The notes under the pieces: generated by a model | The model's database searches: none | Told to the model about the DNA's origin: nothing | The model's input: the letters and a program-made list of their open reading frames with translations, nothing else | Translations under genes and position numbers: made by a program | Shown here: in pieces, positions 42,191-54,714 of the stretch | How positions within the stretch are numbered: the first letter of the stretch is position 1 | Layout: each line of letters starts with the position of its first letter | NCBI RefSeq assembly: GCF_000524195.1 | Contig: NW_020170512.1 | Location: 102,181 to 166,180, forward strand | From: Echinococcus granulosus | Lineage: Eukaryota; Platyhelminthes; Cestoda; Cyclophyllidea; Taeniidae | Direction: 5' to 3' | Length of the DNA stretch: 64,000 nt

Positions 42191-45100
42191 CCGTAGAATG
42201 TGTGCTGGCCTGCATACAGTTTCACTGACACCCTAATATGCTCATGTCACTTGTAGTTCAGGCTAATTGCAATAATGCTATTTTTTGACGGATGGAAGCA
42301 TAAAGTATTTACTGCAATGAATATCATTTTATCGGCATGGTAACGTGATTAACATATGGGATGAATAGTGTGTAATAATCATTACAACCGAATCTCGAAA
42401 TATTAAATGACACAACCCCTATGGGCTGCATGATTCCGCACATTATTAGTCAACCTGAATGATGCATCTTTCTAATTTTGAATAAGTTATACTTTTAATG
42501 GATGAAATAAGAATAGTTTTTAACATACTTACCATGTGACTGATATTTTTTGCTCACTCACACCCGGATAGATAAATGGAGGAAGTTCTAGATCAAGTTT
42601 ATATTCAAAGCAACATATTTTGTTAGTTATATTTCAAAAAATCTGAAACATACGTAATCTACTCCATGTCTTAATAGGATTTTAACATTTATTTTTTCGT
42701 CAGTAGCTTTAACAGCCGTGTCACCGGATCTTTTTCATCATAAGCGATAACAATTTAATGCGTTTTATAAGAGGGTTAAACCGTGTTTAGGTGAGTCACG
42801 AACGAGCACTTCTGGGTGCACACAGTTAAGAAATGAATTCAAGGAGTAGAAAATAGATTTCTTTATCCACATGGTTCTCGCTTACATATAAAACAGCCCA
42901 CACTTTAATTAAGAGTTTAAAAATTCACCATAGAAATGTTCTAGTACAAATGAATTATCGAAGAGTTCGCGCCACTTCGCCATTGGTACGAAAAGCTATT
43001 TTGCTATCCAGCGTGCACTGAACACTCCACTACGAAAGTCTTTATCTTCTAAGCAACTTTACTGTCCGACAGGCAGGGTGTCGATAAGGTTTCCAGCATT
43101 GGGTTTTGCGCATGCTGAGTATTTTTAGGGGTGATTACTGAGTCTATGGCCTAGAACCGTTGAAAACCGATACAATTGTCATTGTCATATCCTCGAGCGT
43201 CTTATTATTGAACTTACTGGCATGAGGTCCTCATTAGGTGCCAGTTACAAGTAGTTGTTTACATGCTCTGATTGTATGCCCTGATTGTTGCTGGCTTTCA
43301 ACTTGATTAATGGTGCTCGGTCCAGTCCAATCAACGACACATACCTTGACTACCAAAAGTAGTAGTGGAATACAGCAAACAGTTACTAGCACGGTCACGG
43401 TAGCATGCCTTTTTGCGGAAGTTCCGGTTTAGCTTGGATGTTTTTTAGATCTATTGGCGAGGACACTAAATCCGAGGTATCACTTTTGCGACCCGCTTAA
43501 ACTCCTGTGCTCCAGTCGCCATACTCATAAATGGAGCCTATTTAGTAAAGTTTATTCATCATATGCATTTGTATCAGTAATTAATAGTGTGCGATAGCAT
43601 TGCTCCTGTTTGCACTAAATAAAACCGGTATAATATTCAATAAACTTGGCATGATTTATAGGCAAAATCTTAGTACTGACACTTTTCCGCCTTTGCTTAT
43701 GGCTCACTATTGTTTTGCCGAAACAAAAAGTGGTCTGCATCAAGCACAATAAGAGATATGGCAATTTGACGCGAGACATGCTGAATGAGTATGGCACCTG
43801 TCATGATTGGCATGAATACTTTAAGATAAAGCATTTAATTTCCGGTACCCAAAAGTAGAGTGAAGCCTAGACAAAGAAAAGGCTTTCATTAGCACAATTT
43901 ATAATCAATGGCTTGGGGAACATTTCAGAAAAGTGTGGCAAATCTACTTAACCAAGCCTTTGTAACTGACTTAGTCTTTTCTAATTAAAAGTTAAGGTCC
44001 ATATTCATGGGATGCCATCCCGATTTTAGGCAAATTCACTTTGATAGTCACGATCAGCAAATATCAAGACTCGTCCGTTTGAAGCGTTTACCTTAATAAA
44101 TGCTGTATTTGTTTACTAAAAAACTATGTAGTCCACAAAAAATAACAGTGCTTTGGCAAGCGACTTTTAACATCGTGTCGTATGCTGGCAGCCTAATAAA
44201 TACCTTTACTTCGCATTTTACCCAAATCCTTGTTTCGTATGATTTCCAGTGTAACTAGCGGCAGCTTTTAGGCATTTTGAAATGTTACAGTTTATCTTCA
44301 TTATTAAGAATATGAAAATCTGTGTCAGTCTGTCTGTACAGCATCCATCATTTTGCTCCCATCCACATGCTTTGAACCCACTCACTCACATCTTACGGTC
44401 TCGGTCAAACCTACCTAATCTGTGTATTTTGAGCTTGCCTAAAATTCAAAGCGAGTTTAATTTGGCTTCAAAACTATAAAAGTCACCAGCATAATGCTTC
44501 ATGTGGCATCAAGACAACGCATTGTCAAGGAAACAGATGGATTCCTGTCAGGAATCGCTCAAATATGCATTGCGTTCAGGAAGGATAACTACTTATGCAC
44601 ATAAAAACCTACGAGATTTATGATGGCAAATAACCCATGCATTCCAGCATTCATTAAACCATGTAACAAACCATTACTTACCCCCAAATTTCCCAGTGCT
44701 CACCTCAAACTTCGAAGGGTGTGATCTTTTTTGTGATGGACCGCAGGCGCAATCGTTTGCTAGAGGCGCTTTACTGAAGACGAAAAATTACGGCTCAGAG
44801 CAAACTGCTTGATTTAACTTACAGGTATGTGAGAAATGTGCCTTTAGAAACAGTCGAAAGTATGCAATGAATCATAAGACGGTGGGATGTCTATTTTTGA
44901 GGGTAAAATTAGGACCTTACATGGGAGTCTAGGATAATAGGAAAAAATTATCTTATTCCCATACTCTGTACACTCTTGATGTTTCTTCAAGTGATTGTCT
45001 TTTTTTTTGGCACTAGGCAACCGCATCTTAATTGGTAGTTCAGAAATGAAGATAACAAAACCTTTTTAAAAACGTTATTTGCCCCATTCTATTCTCGTTT

Positions 45101-47063
45101 GGAAAAAAATTAACCTGGTGCCTATTTTAGCTAATAACATAGTCTAAGGGACTTTCTTTAGTTTTATGGTTTTTAGTAAGAGCCTTATAGGCTTATTTTG
45201 ATACCATTACATATTCCTCTCCTCAATTTTTACAAACGCGGATTAAAGAATGTGTTCGTGACGTTTATCTAAGGAGAAAATTTCTCTCTAACTTAGCAGC
45301 CACGAACTCAGTTTCATCTGACCTAGTGTAAAAGGCATTTAAAAGTGCTTCGAGTATTTAACTAAAATAATAAGTAGCTGATTAGATCAATGAACTAACT
45401 GATTTTTGATAAGAAAATGGCACTGAAAATGCCAATAAAGTAGAATCAGAAGTTGGTATTTCAGTTCTTGTCGTCATCCGACAATTTCTCCTACTGTTTT
45501 ACGACGATGTCAGCAGACCAATGAGAGTTTATTATAGTGCCATTGTGACCTAATTTTAATGAGATGTCTACACTACTCAGCTTATTACAGAAACATGTCG
45601 TCTAAAATAAGGTCACAGCTGTACTGCAAATGATGCAGGGGCATAAAGCCAACCCTAATTGTTTATCGGAATTATCGGGAGTCGCATTTTGTTAGCCCAT
45701 TATCGAAACGTTTTTGTTCCACAGTACCGGTGCATGAAATCGACATTACTTCCACCAGCCTAAGAGGCACAACCTCAACGCATCATTGATCCCACGCCCC
45801 TGCAGCCCGCTCCTCCTGCGCGCTACGCATTCAGTGTTGCCCTACGTGTGCGATAGCTCTACGCTATTGTCGACATGCACACACACCCCAAAAGCGATAA
45901 GCAATTAAGTTGGGCAGGTAGGTAGGAGGGCAAGCAGGCACGTGTGCGCCTCCACTTGCTCAAAACTGTTTCGAGAAGCGCACACGAACAAAAAGAGAGT
46001 AGGAGAAAAGCACCAATAGTCAGTGGTGCTGCTTATGTGTGCGCCCTTGCACACCCGCGCGCATACTGAAAAAAATTGATTTTTGCTAGAGAGGGTGCAA
46101 TGAACTGAACTCACAGCGTCACTCTGACCTTTCTGTAGTTCCTCGTCAGCCAATGGTAGCGCGGCTACAACGCTAGTCAATCCTGTTGCAAGGCTGCATG
46201 ATATATACTACTCACTGCCTTGTCTATGCCAACACGACTACTTTTATTGCTGAAAAAGGGGTAGTTTCGGTTTGATTATCTCGGTGTGAGAAATGACAGT
46301 TGTTTTCAGCCTTAACTATGCCCTTGGCAAAGAATTAGTTGCCAACAGCTCAAAATTCTTCTTTTCTCAGTTGTGGTTATGTTTGCGATTGATAAGCATA
46401 AGCAAAAGCCACTTTAATGCTCTGTACACAGTGATGGTAAAGCGAATTTTAACGCTAATACAACTACCGACATTACCTTTCCCTTTGTATTCATTATGTA
46501 CCTGTAGGTAAAAGTGAACTCAAAAATTATTTCATAAAACATAATTAATTTGTTGTGGAACTTAGGTGGGCTGTACTTTTATGCCACAACCCTTGGATAT
46601 CTTCTTAGCCAAATTACTTAGCCAAATACTTGTGATCGACAGTTTTGTGGAGTAGATATTAGGTTTCGTAAGCTTTTTATTACTAATTCGGTAAGATTAT
46701 GATTCCCGTGCAAGGACTGGTGCGGCCAGCAAGGCACTTAAGCTGATGACACCACATTCTAACTGTTAGCCTTACCAGTGGTGTGGAATCGAGGCATTAT
46801 TCTTAAAAGGTGCAGCTGCTAAAGACTACTTTCGATATAGTGGGGATGTTGATGACGATGGTGTCAGTCAGTTTTATCTATTGTAGGTAATTAGGTATTC
46901 CAACAGTTACCCGATATTAATGTGAAAAAAATGGAGTGTTCACTGCCTTTAAAAATTAACTGGATACTTAAGTACACATTTGAACGTTCCTACCTTTACT
47001 GTATTGCGCATTTATTTAACACTATTCGACATTACCCCTCCCCCCCCCCCAAAATATTCCTGC
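42191..47063. other. Gene-poor spacer
   Basis: Mostly AT-rich, no exon with family motifs. A GC-richer island at 45720-46180 carries a 91-codon minus ORF without recognisable content. A poly-C run lies at about 47037-47050. Confidence 0.4.
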
Positions 47064-47072
47064 TATAAAAAG
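47064..47072 (+). promoter_or_regulatory. TATA box
   Basis: TATAAAAAG lies about 60 bases before an ATG at 47133 that opens a 63-residue ORF. Confidence 0.3.
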
Positions 47073-47132
47073 ACGATGTGTCAGTGACTCGTAATCCGTA
47101 CGTAGGTGTCCCTCTCATTGCCACTTCTCTTC

Positions 47133-47509
47133 ATGATTGCCAGAACTAGTGCATTTTGCGTAAGATGGAGAAAATTCACCGGCATATTTATGTTTGAGCG
47201 TAGGCTGGCTTACGTAAAACAAACGCGGAGATATGCGAAATTTTCAAGAACTATTTTGGATGCAACAGTCAGTAGAAGACTTTCCCTTAATCGAATGAAA
47301 ACCACCCAATGGACTTTTTTCTAAATGGCAATGTATTGAAGCTGTTAAAACCAAGAATGGTTTATACCTTTGCTTGGCGTTTACAAATCAAATGCATAGC
47401 CGACGTTCTTATTAACGACTTCGGTGACAAAATATCCCCCTTTTCACTAAAAGAAATTAGTGATCACACTTTTCTCACAATAAACAGCAAAACCAAATGG
47501 AAAGTTTAG
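47133..47509 (+). CDS. Two overlapping small ORFs, possible single gene
   Basis: The first ORF (47133-47324, 63 residues, basic) and the second (47309-47509, 66 residues, in the -1 frame) overlap by 16 bases. Across the end of the first lies T-TTT-TTC (47315-47321), read ACT TTT TTC before its TAA, which has the form of a -1 frameshift heptamer. AATAAA follows at 47516-47521, and a TATA box precedes at 47064. The unit could be a small gene with frameshifting, a gene with an undetected micro-intron, a broken gene, or chance. I recognise neither peptide. Confidence 0.3.
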
Positions 47510-47521
47510 AACTTCAATAAA

Positions 47522-48798
47522 TGTAAATCCCTTATATTTTACTTTCTTTCACGATGTCATACAGGAAGGATTTGTGGAAAATCTTCTATTTGATAATAAT
47601 TAACATAGAAATAAGCTTCAGGTTGTATCAGAAAATATAGCACCTCACACACAATCCACTTTGTCAGGTGATCGAAAGAGTTGGTGCAATTTTCGGCATG
47701 CCTTGCTGCGATGACTTGCTAAAACGTGTAGTGACCTGTAAAATACATGCGATTACTTAATTGCATGCCTTATAAAGCATAGATGGGTCTGCATCAGGTC
47801 TGCCACTACGGTACCCTGCACCATCTTCTCCCTAGGTTGAGCTACCATACACTACTACACTGCCTTACGAATAAACGCTTGATTCCAGAGCTGAAAAAGC
47901 TTCTCGTAAAATTTATAAATTAGTAGAACGGTGTGAAAAGTGGTTATGAAAATGAATCACTTAGATATGGACAAGTCTTATTCACAATGGCCCTTTTCTT
48001 CATAACGAAGAATATGGTGTCGCTACCGACATGATACCGGGCTTAAAGTGGAACTATACGTTGACGCCTATATAAACTCCGAAAGCCGTAAAAGTTGATA
48101 GGTAAATATGTAGCACATGAGTCATTACATCACTTCTTTCACCATTTTTAGTGTTTGATGATTAACGGGCTGGCCTCCAACTAGAAGTGACTCCCCTTTT
48201 TCAACATTTTTTAATGAAACAAACGCATTGGCTCTCCTCGAACAATCAATTCTAATGCACGCACTACTTTGCCCACGTAAAACAATGCATGATTTGTCTG
48301 AGCTAAACGGTGGGTGAAATTAATAAGTGTAGGCTTCCCAGTAAAAATTAAAGTATTATGACTGGGACCTATATACTCGGTTCGACTTGAGGATGACTAA
48401 GTTTACCACGTTATCTACCAGCGTCAGTTATTAATCGTACTCAGCAGACCCTGCGCCGTAAGCAGTTTAGATGAACTTAATGCATTAAAGTAGGTTCAGG
48501 TATTTCTTGGCTTGAGAGGGATTTGATCTTATATTTTATGTAATTTCATGATTCTTAAAACTAAGACGATTGCGAACACATTAGTAAGATTTAAATCAGA
48601 TAAGATTTGAGTGGTTCTATTAAAAAATGCCAGCGCTACTTCAAATCAGACGTGATTATAAAAAATAAATAACAATCCAGGAAAATCACTGTTATTACAT
48701 GCATTTCTATCACAAGAATGGTTCAACGAAGAAAAAGATTTATTAACCATACACGACATCATAACCAAGCAACCAGATACCGTTTGCTGAAATCTTTC
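47522..48798. other. Spacer
   Basis: AT-rich; nothing recognisable seen. Upstream exons of the gene ending at 49708 may lie here undetected. Confidence 0.4.
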
Positions 48799-48817
48799 AG
48801 TTCCTCCCACATTGAAT

Positions 48818-49708
48818 ATGTCCGTTCAACCCCAAAGTCGCCCACCTGATGTGGATAAACTCCACACGAGTAATTTTGACCAGGATCTTCTTCCATTGCC
48901 TCCTCCTCTACCGCCTCACAGAACGTCAGGACGTGGGAATTACCAAGTCTTCCTTCAACCTGAAAATCGACCCCTCTTGCCACCCTCTATGTCGATCACA
49001 CCTTCCTTGTGCCCCCCTGAGGATCCTCCGAAAACCCTCTCCCATCCACCACACGCCATTCGTCGTCATCCTAGGGGTCTTTCCAGTGTCTTCGATTCCA
49101 CTGCCACACTACCCACACCAAAGCCACGCAACCATCATGGTGATTGTAAGGAGGGAGACCGGAAGAAACAGGGGTTACATGAGGAGAGAAGTGGATGGCT
49201 GTATTGGAACGACGTCCGTGGTGGAATTCGTCCAACTCTCCTTACTGGTTCCTACCTTCAGGGACGCACACCACACCAAACTTCTGAATACCCTTTGAAG
49301 CTTTCTGAGTCGGTAAAAGGTCATTGTACTAGCGCTGAACATCTTGAAGGTGCCCTGGCAATGCCGATGGTACAAGGGGAGACCAGAGTCCAAAAGCTGT
49401 ATTGTAGTATGACGACACTTAATTATACAACGGCGGAAAGCTCGTCCATGCATGATTTACTCATGGTTGGCGACAATGCGGATGATAGCAGAGTGCCCAG
49501 GGTACCAGATTCCTGGCTGCCAATTGTGGATGGACGGGCTCGATTAGTGCCAGTAAATACGATGACAAGAGAAGCACCAAATGCGAACATACCGGACGTT
49601 ACTCCCAGACCCACCACACAGGTTGATGGAAAATCACAACACATTTGGCAACCACTGAAATTAAGGCAAGAGGGGGAAACGGCGGCGAACAGATTTACGA
49701 GTGGATGA
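48818..49708 (+). CDS. Proline-rich, probably disordered protein; likely last exon
   Basis: A 297-residue frame runs from the ATG at 48818 to a TGA at 49706-49708, far longer than chance ORFs nearby. AATAAA lies at 49898-49903. Just upstream is an acceptor (CTTTCAG, ending about 48799) and a stop beyond it, so this may be the last exon of a larger gene rather than a single-exon gene. The first 90 residues are Pro-rich (LPLPPPLPPHR); the rest is Ser/Thr/Pro-rich with short ordered pieces (GWLYWNDV, DSWLPIVDGRARLVPV). There is no signal peptide or membrane segment. I recognise no family; a regulatory or cytoplasmic tail region is a guess only. Confidence 0.6.
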   Translation: MSVQPQSRPPDVDKLHTSNFDQDLLPLPPPLPPHRTSGRGNYQVFLQPENRPLLPPSMSITPSLCPPEDPPKTLSHPPHAIRRHPRGLSSVFDSTATLPTPKPRNHHGDCKEGDRKKQGLHEERSGWLYWNDVRGGIRPTLLTGSYLQGRTPHQTSEYPLKLSESVKGHCTSAEHLEGALAMPMVQGETRVQKLYCSMTTLNYTTAESSSMHDLLMVGDNADDSRVPRVPDSWLPIVDGRARLVPVNTMTREAPNANIPDVTPRPTTQVDGKSQHIWQPLKLRQEGETAANRFTSG

Positions 49709-51212
49709 TAAGATAAACGCAGTCCGTCAGCAGGGTTGAATGTAAATAAGTGACCATGGAGAATGTTAACGAATGCTTTCATCAAACGAGGCATTTAGTA
49801 AGCAGATGATATTACGAGTTGACACCACCTACTTTTTTTGCAATTTGTATTCTGCTTTGGTAAAATAACTATTTCTGCGTGCTCTATAATTTTAGAAAAT
49901 AAATCTACCCTTTTTTTCAGAACTCTTAGTGGGATTACACAAGTTTGGCATTAAAAGTCATTCGAACCACTAACACCACCCAATTCCCCTTCACGTGGAT
50001 GCAATCTGACAGGCGTCAGTTTTTTTTTTTGAGTACACCATGCGTAACTCCACCTTTAATAATGCATGTCTTGCTCGGCATTCAAGAGTAATGCAATCGA
50101 ACCGAGACTTTTGAATTTCAAAGAGGCATGAACTGAACAAATTTCTAGGAATAGAGATGCATTCCCTTTTCCCATACAGTTTGTAGCTGGTTTAGTTACG
50201 CACTCATTCTACCGGCGTTTAATTTATTCTTGGAAGACGCCTTCGGCTCGGAACGATTCGTCACTGTTGCTATGGCGGCCAATGAGTTAATTATTCAATA
50301 TTGCAATTTTCCGTGAATTAGTGGATCCTGTTCATCTCTTCTACAGACGAATTAGCCTCTTGTGATAGGCTCGTGTTGCTTGGTTTACACGCTAAAAATA
50401 TAGAAAAGAATAAGTTGAGGGTCGTGAACTGGTCACGGAGCATCGTATCCACAATCATCGTTGATGGGCTGTCAATGAAACGCGTGTACCACCCAAATTT
50501 TCCACTACTCAAGTGGATGAGGGCCCCATCACCAGACTTACCGAACTTCGAACGTTACGTTGGTAAAACTCACAAAAGAGTATTCACAAGTTTGCTCTAA
50601 ACGCATGCACATGCTGGGTATCAGCGGTAGCAAGGGGAGACAGTGAACGTGTACTGCTGCGTGCAGCACAGCCAGGGTAGCACGCCTTTATGAAAAATAC
50701 GTGGAGGCAGAAGTCCCAACTTTACGTGAAGCAAACTGGCAGTTGATATCCCATTTTATAAGCAATGATTTATGGCAGTTTTGAGGATTGAAAACTCATT
50801 TTAGATAATAATTTTCAATTTGAATGTACTTGTTTACGCAGAAAAGCAATTTAATTGTGAGTCCTAGCTACTGCTGCTCTGTCAACCTGGGAATTTTGAG
50901 GTAATGGAGTTATTAATTCTCATCTCAAAAGCAGTAAAATCGACACAATTACGAAATATAGAGACAACGAATTAAAATCAGTTGATCCCTAAATATGAAT
51001 TGTGTCCCATATAACTCCCATACTATCACTAAAGTTTATGGCTTTGAATTCTTTTCCAGTGACGCCAGTTTATGCATCACGATTACCCTTTCCAGTTTCA
51101 AAGCTACTCGAAAAACTTCGCTTTCGCCACAACAAACACTACTTTTTTTGGAGAATGATAGAGTGAGCAAGTGGCATTACTGAGCCGCTAGTAATCATCC
51201 CCCATTTGTAAG
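49709..51212. other. Spacer
   Basis: Chance ORFs only; the 3' untranslated region of the preceding gene lies at the left end. Confidence 0.4.
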
Positions 51213-51368
51213 ATGAGCAACACGGAAGAACATTTGGCCACTCCATCAAAAAGGATTAAAGCTTCACAGTCACTTCTACGCGAAGAATGATTGAGCGTGA
51301 GGGAGCTCGCGGCAGAAGCTGTGGTGGGCAGGGTGAAACTCCTGAAAGACAACTTTTGCTTCCGTTGA
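51213..51368 (+). pseudogene. Short ORF broken by one in-frame TGA
   Basis: From the ATG the frame encodes 25 residues (with TPSKRIKASQSLLREE), meets one TGA at 51288-51290, and continues in the same frame for 25 codons of charged, helical sequence (VRELAAEAVVGRVKLLKD) to a second TGA. The composition before and after the first stop is alike, as in a recently broken small gene or a retrocopy fragment. I recognise no parent. Confidence 0.25.
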
Positions 51369-52559
51369 CCGTATTAGCTTAGAAAACTCTTGTCCTATTG
51401 ACTGGCAAAGTGAAATTCAATTGTTTGCTACAAGAGCAATCCAAGAATAAACGTTTATTAAAGTGGAACAAAAAAGTCTTTGATCGTCCAAATTTGGCAA
51501 AATTCCTACTTCTTAAAAACAAGTTTCAAACACTTTTATGACAAAGTTTATGTGCATTGTCTTATTCTAAATTTTAGAGAGATGCACAATCCATCCAGGA
51601 TTAAAGATATTCAGAGGAATTCAAAACTCTTCACTTAAGATCATCACGACTCTACTAACAGTGAATAAGTAGATATGTGGTTGCAACAAGAGAAAAAATG
51701 TGCATTCCCCTCTTCTAAAATCTATGCTTTCTTACTAATCAGTCATGGATCTAAATAAATTTTGCCCAAGACTTAAATCATACCCACTAGTGGAACAGTT
51801 TTTAGCATCTTTTTATGTGGAGAGCTATTTCATGTTGCAAAGATCCCATAGTTGTTTGAATTGTACATTTAGCTACGCAGTCCTTCGGTCCATTTTAGGG
51901 CGAACCCGGGAGCTACAAAATAAAACACGAGAATTAATAAATTGGTAGGCTTCGGTTTTGGAAATGGAGCGTTAAGTTGTACATAACGTACAACGTGTAA
52001 GGCATTTGGTCCTGCCAATAATCTGTCCATGAGCCGCATCACATTCAGGACATTACTCCTAGGGTCGCTACCTATTAAAATAAATCGAGAATGACACTCC
52101 AAAAACAACTGCTCTCTAGGTTTGGCCCGAATGCCAAAACGAGTCACCTGCACTTACAAAAAGTGGGGAGGAGCGACATGTGGACAAGCGGATGAGCTTC
52201 GTACTGGACAATAACCTCGATAGACTACCAATGTGGTCTTCACTTCTTTCACGCGTTACAATAATGGGCTTTTTTATTTTGTCGACTATGTCGCGGATGA
52301 ATGACGCATGGACCTGATTCAAGTCTCTTCTAAGCGAACTATCATTGGCAATTCTCAGCCACTAGCCTCACTACCAAGTCCACAATACCAAGAACCACAC
52401 CACTTCATTCCTCGAACACCATACTAAGTACGGATGTAAATGCCCGCCATAAATTGCGAGTAAAACAACTGAAACGATGTCCTATTCCTGTAATTCCAGA
52501 GGAAGATAATAAAGAACCCCATTCCCGTGATGCAACAAAGCAGACCCGCGAAACATGAA
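51369..52559. other. Spacer
   Basis: No supported exon. A 94-codon minus ORF at 51869-52153 has no recognisable content. Confidence 0.35.
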
Positions 52560-52690
52560 CGCATACTTATGACGCGAAAGGCGGATTTGTCCGCGGGACC
52601 GGTGAATGCAATTCCGTCACTCACAGACATATGCATTGTTGAATAGTTAACTCCCACTCTGTCATCAGAACGGTTCCATCGCAGTGACAA
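52560..52690 (-). repeat. Dispersed repeat pair, copy 1
   Basis: Aligns, with many differences, to about 57830-57940 in the same orientation, best over GTCCGCGGGACCGGTGA against GTCAGCGGGAGCGGTGA and the following 70 bases. It could be an old transposable-element fragment or a decayed duplicated exon. Confidence 0.4.
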
Positions 52691-53205
52691 ATCCTCCTAA
52701 GTGGAAGATGTCCTTCAAGCATTAATTAAACGCCCATGGAATGGGAGCAAAGAAGTGAAAACCTATGCAGGGAAAGAAAGGCGGCCTTGTCCTCTAAGGC
52801 TTGCTCGTTTGACACCCATTCTAGAATCAAAGTTGGGCACCCTCGCCTAATAATGCGGTGAAAGTGGGGACCAAGTTTCAAACTGCCTGCTCTATTTAGC
52901 GACAACTAAAGGAAACCAGTTTCGGTACCGTTGCGTCAGTCAACGGCCAAATTACATCTACTCAAGGAAACAAATAGCTAGGAATCTATATTTTCTAACT
53001 AGATGGAAACTACGGTCTGCCACCCACCTTCAGACAACAAAGAAATAACAATATTAATAGGTGGAATCGATATACAAGGCAAATCATAGATCGTCTGCAC
53101 TAGATGCTTTTACAGTTCCGATGAGAAACTAGTAAATATAAATACGATTAAATGTGGAGGTGATGCCCTGGGAGATCGAGATGGCACGGGAGGAGCACCA
53201 GAAGA

Positions 53206-53963
53206 CTAGGGTTGGTTTACTTTGCCCGCCTTGTAATTTCTATCGATCACATCGCTTTGAAGAAACATATGGAGGCACTTCTCACTTTGTACCAATGGAT
53301 GACCTGCAACCCTGAAGTATTTTTACAAGATCTATTAATACAAACTTCATGTGTACATGATAGCATATTCCGACATCGCCATGAGTTTTACTCCTCAAAA
53401 CAAGTCAAATTAGGTAGCAGCCAATTCATGACGTTTCATGTGAACACTTCCAGACATGCAATAACGACGACCATAATGTAAAAAGATAGTGTTCGGAAAA
53501 ACTTACTTGTTAATAAACTCCTCCAATCCCTTTCTCCTTGATTCAATAAAATCACTGTCGAAAAGCCCGTCGTCAGCGCGAAAGGGAATTTGTCTTTTCC
53601 ATGCCTTACCAGGAAGTTTAGGAACGATAATCTGAAATAAAGTTCAAAGGCGAATAAGACAATAGGCTTGAGAAAAACCCACCTTACTTTCGCGATCTAA
53701 TTCACCGCGTAACCAGTCGAAATCTCGATACCGCCGACGAACACTCGACTCCGACAAACGAAACACAGGGAGATTAGTCTATGACAAATTATGCACATTA
53801 ATTATCTCACCTTCAGCCTCACTTCATAATCAACGTATCGCGATTTCGCATCCCCATGAACTTGTGGATTGCAAACATCAATTTCAAGGAAGTTCGCAGG
53901 TGGTGAGTACGCATCCTCTAGTGTTTGTTGTTTTGTTTCAAGCCTTTGCGTTGCAGACGTCAT
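53206..53963 (-). CDS. SNX3: Sorting nexin 3/12, four exons
   Basis: SNX3 is a PX-domain protein that binds PI3P on early endosomes and works with retromer in cargo recycling. Minus-strand exons in order: 53963-53811, 53778-53683, 53631-53507 and 53311-53206, all GT-AG and in phase, giving 159 residues (human SNX3: 162). Recognisable blocks are PPANFLEIDVCNPQ, YEVRLKTNLPVFRL, RRRYRDFDWLRGEL, VPKLPGK, RADDGLFDSDFIE, GLEEFINKVAGHPL and EKCLHMFLQ. The PX lipid-binding signature RRRYRDF and the P-x-x-P-G-K loop are intact. The introns are 32, 51 and 195 nt; the first is among the shortest known for animals. The end (DRNYKAGKV) replaces the usual DKSYTPSKV. The ATG at 53963 gives the family's usual N-terminal length. 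Confidence 0.95.
53779..53810 (-). other. 32-nt intron in SNX3
   Basis: Begins GTGAGA and ends CATAG. Its removal joins VRLK to TNLP, exactly the contiguous family sequence, whereas reading through shifts the frame (32 is not a multiple of three). Confidence 0.9.
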
Positions 53964-54518
53964 TTCCGAAAGCGAAAGAAGGCACGGTTACTCACACGAC
54001 TATAACCTTGGCTTTAATCCAATAAAGAGCAGTGTTAATGATAAGTAGAAGTGATTAGACAGTATCCAAAACAAATAAATTGCTGAGTGACAAACCAAAA
54101 TAGTAATTACTTGCTTCCAGCACTATAAAATTCATATACCCCAAATATTTATACAAAACTTGCTTGTGAATTAACGCTACGCCCAGTAAGCAAACAGATT
54201 ATTTTATTTGTAACTTTTAACATTACTTAAATAGTACGCCCATTACGATCCCAATTTCTTATGGGGAAATCTGCAAGTAATACATATTTATTTGAATTCA
54301 TATTTTAGGAAAGAAAATGTCAGTTTACGCCAACCTTATAACCTAGTGGACACCACTGTCCCCTGAAAAAGAAGGGAAACCAAACACGTCATAGCCCTGA
54401 TTCAATGTACGCTTTTGCAGCACTTATCAAATGACAGATGTTCCCCTTTAATTAATCTTCTCGTTCTAAGGGTGTGAAAGGAGAAGCAACGAGAGCATCT
54501 CTGGATCCGCTGCATTTG
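53964..54518. other. Spacer upstream of SNX3
   Basis: AT-rich; presumably holds the SNX3 promoter. No clear element seen. Confidence 0.45.
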
Positions 54519-54714
54519 TGTAGCGTCCCGGGACTCCCTGAAGACGAAAGAAGACACAATACTCGGGCAGAATATCTATTCGGCGCAGAGAAGGTGTCTG
54601 GGCTATTGGCATGGCCCGAAAGGCCAGCCCACCCAGTGAGGTACAAGGGGACTAATTCAAAGTACAAAAGTCTCGCCTCACCAGTACCGAGGGATAAACC
54701 ACTAGCGTTTTACA
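54519..54714 (-). repeat. Solo LTR with target duplication
   Basis: On the minus strand it spans TGTAAAACG to CGCTACA (196 bases), the best-preserved copy in the window. TTTG on both sides is a probable 4-bp target site duplication. Its ORFs on both strands are by-products. Confidence 0.75.

Noticed and set aside
45905..46180. 91-codon minus-strand ORF in a GC-rich island
   Set aside because: No motif, no splice partners; the island may be a promoter region or an old repeat.
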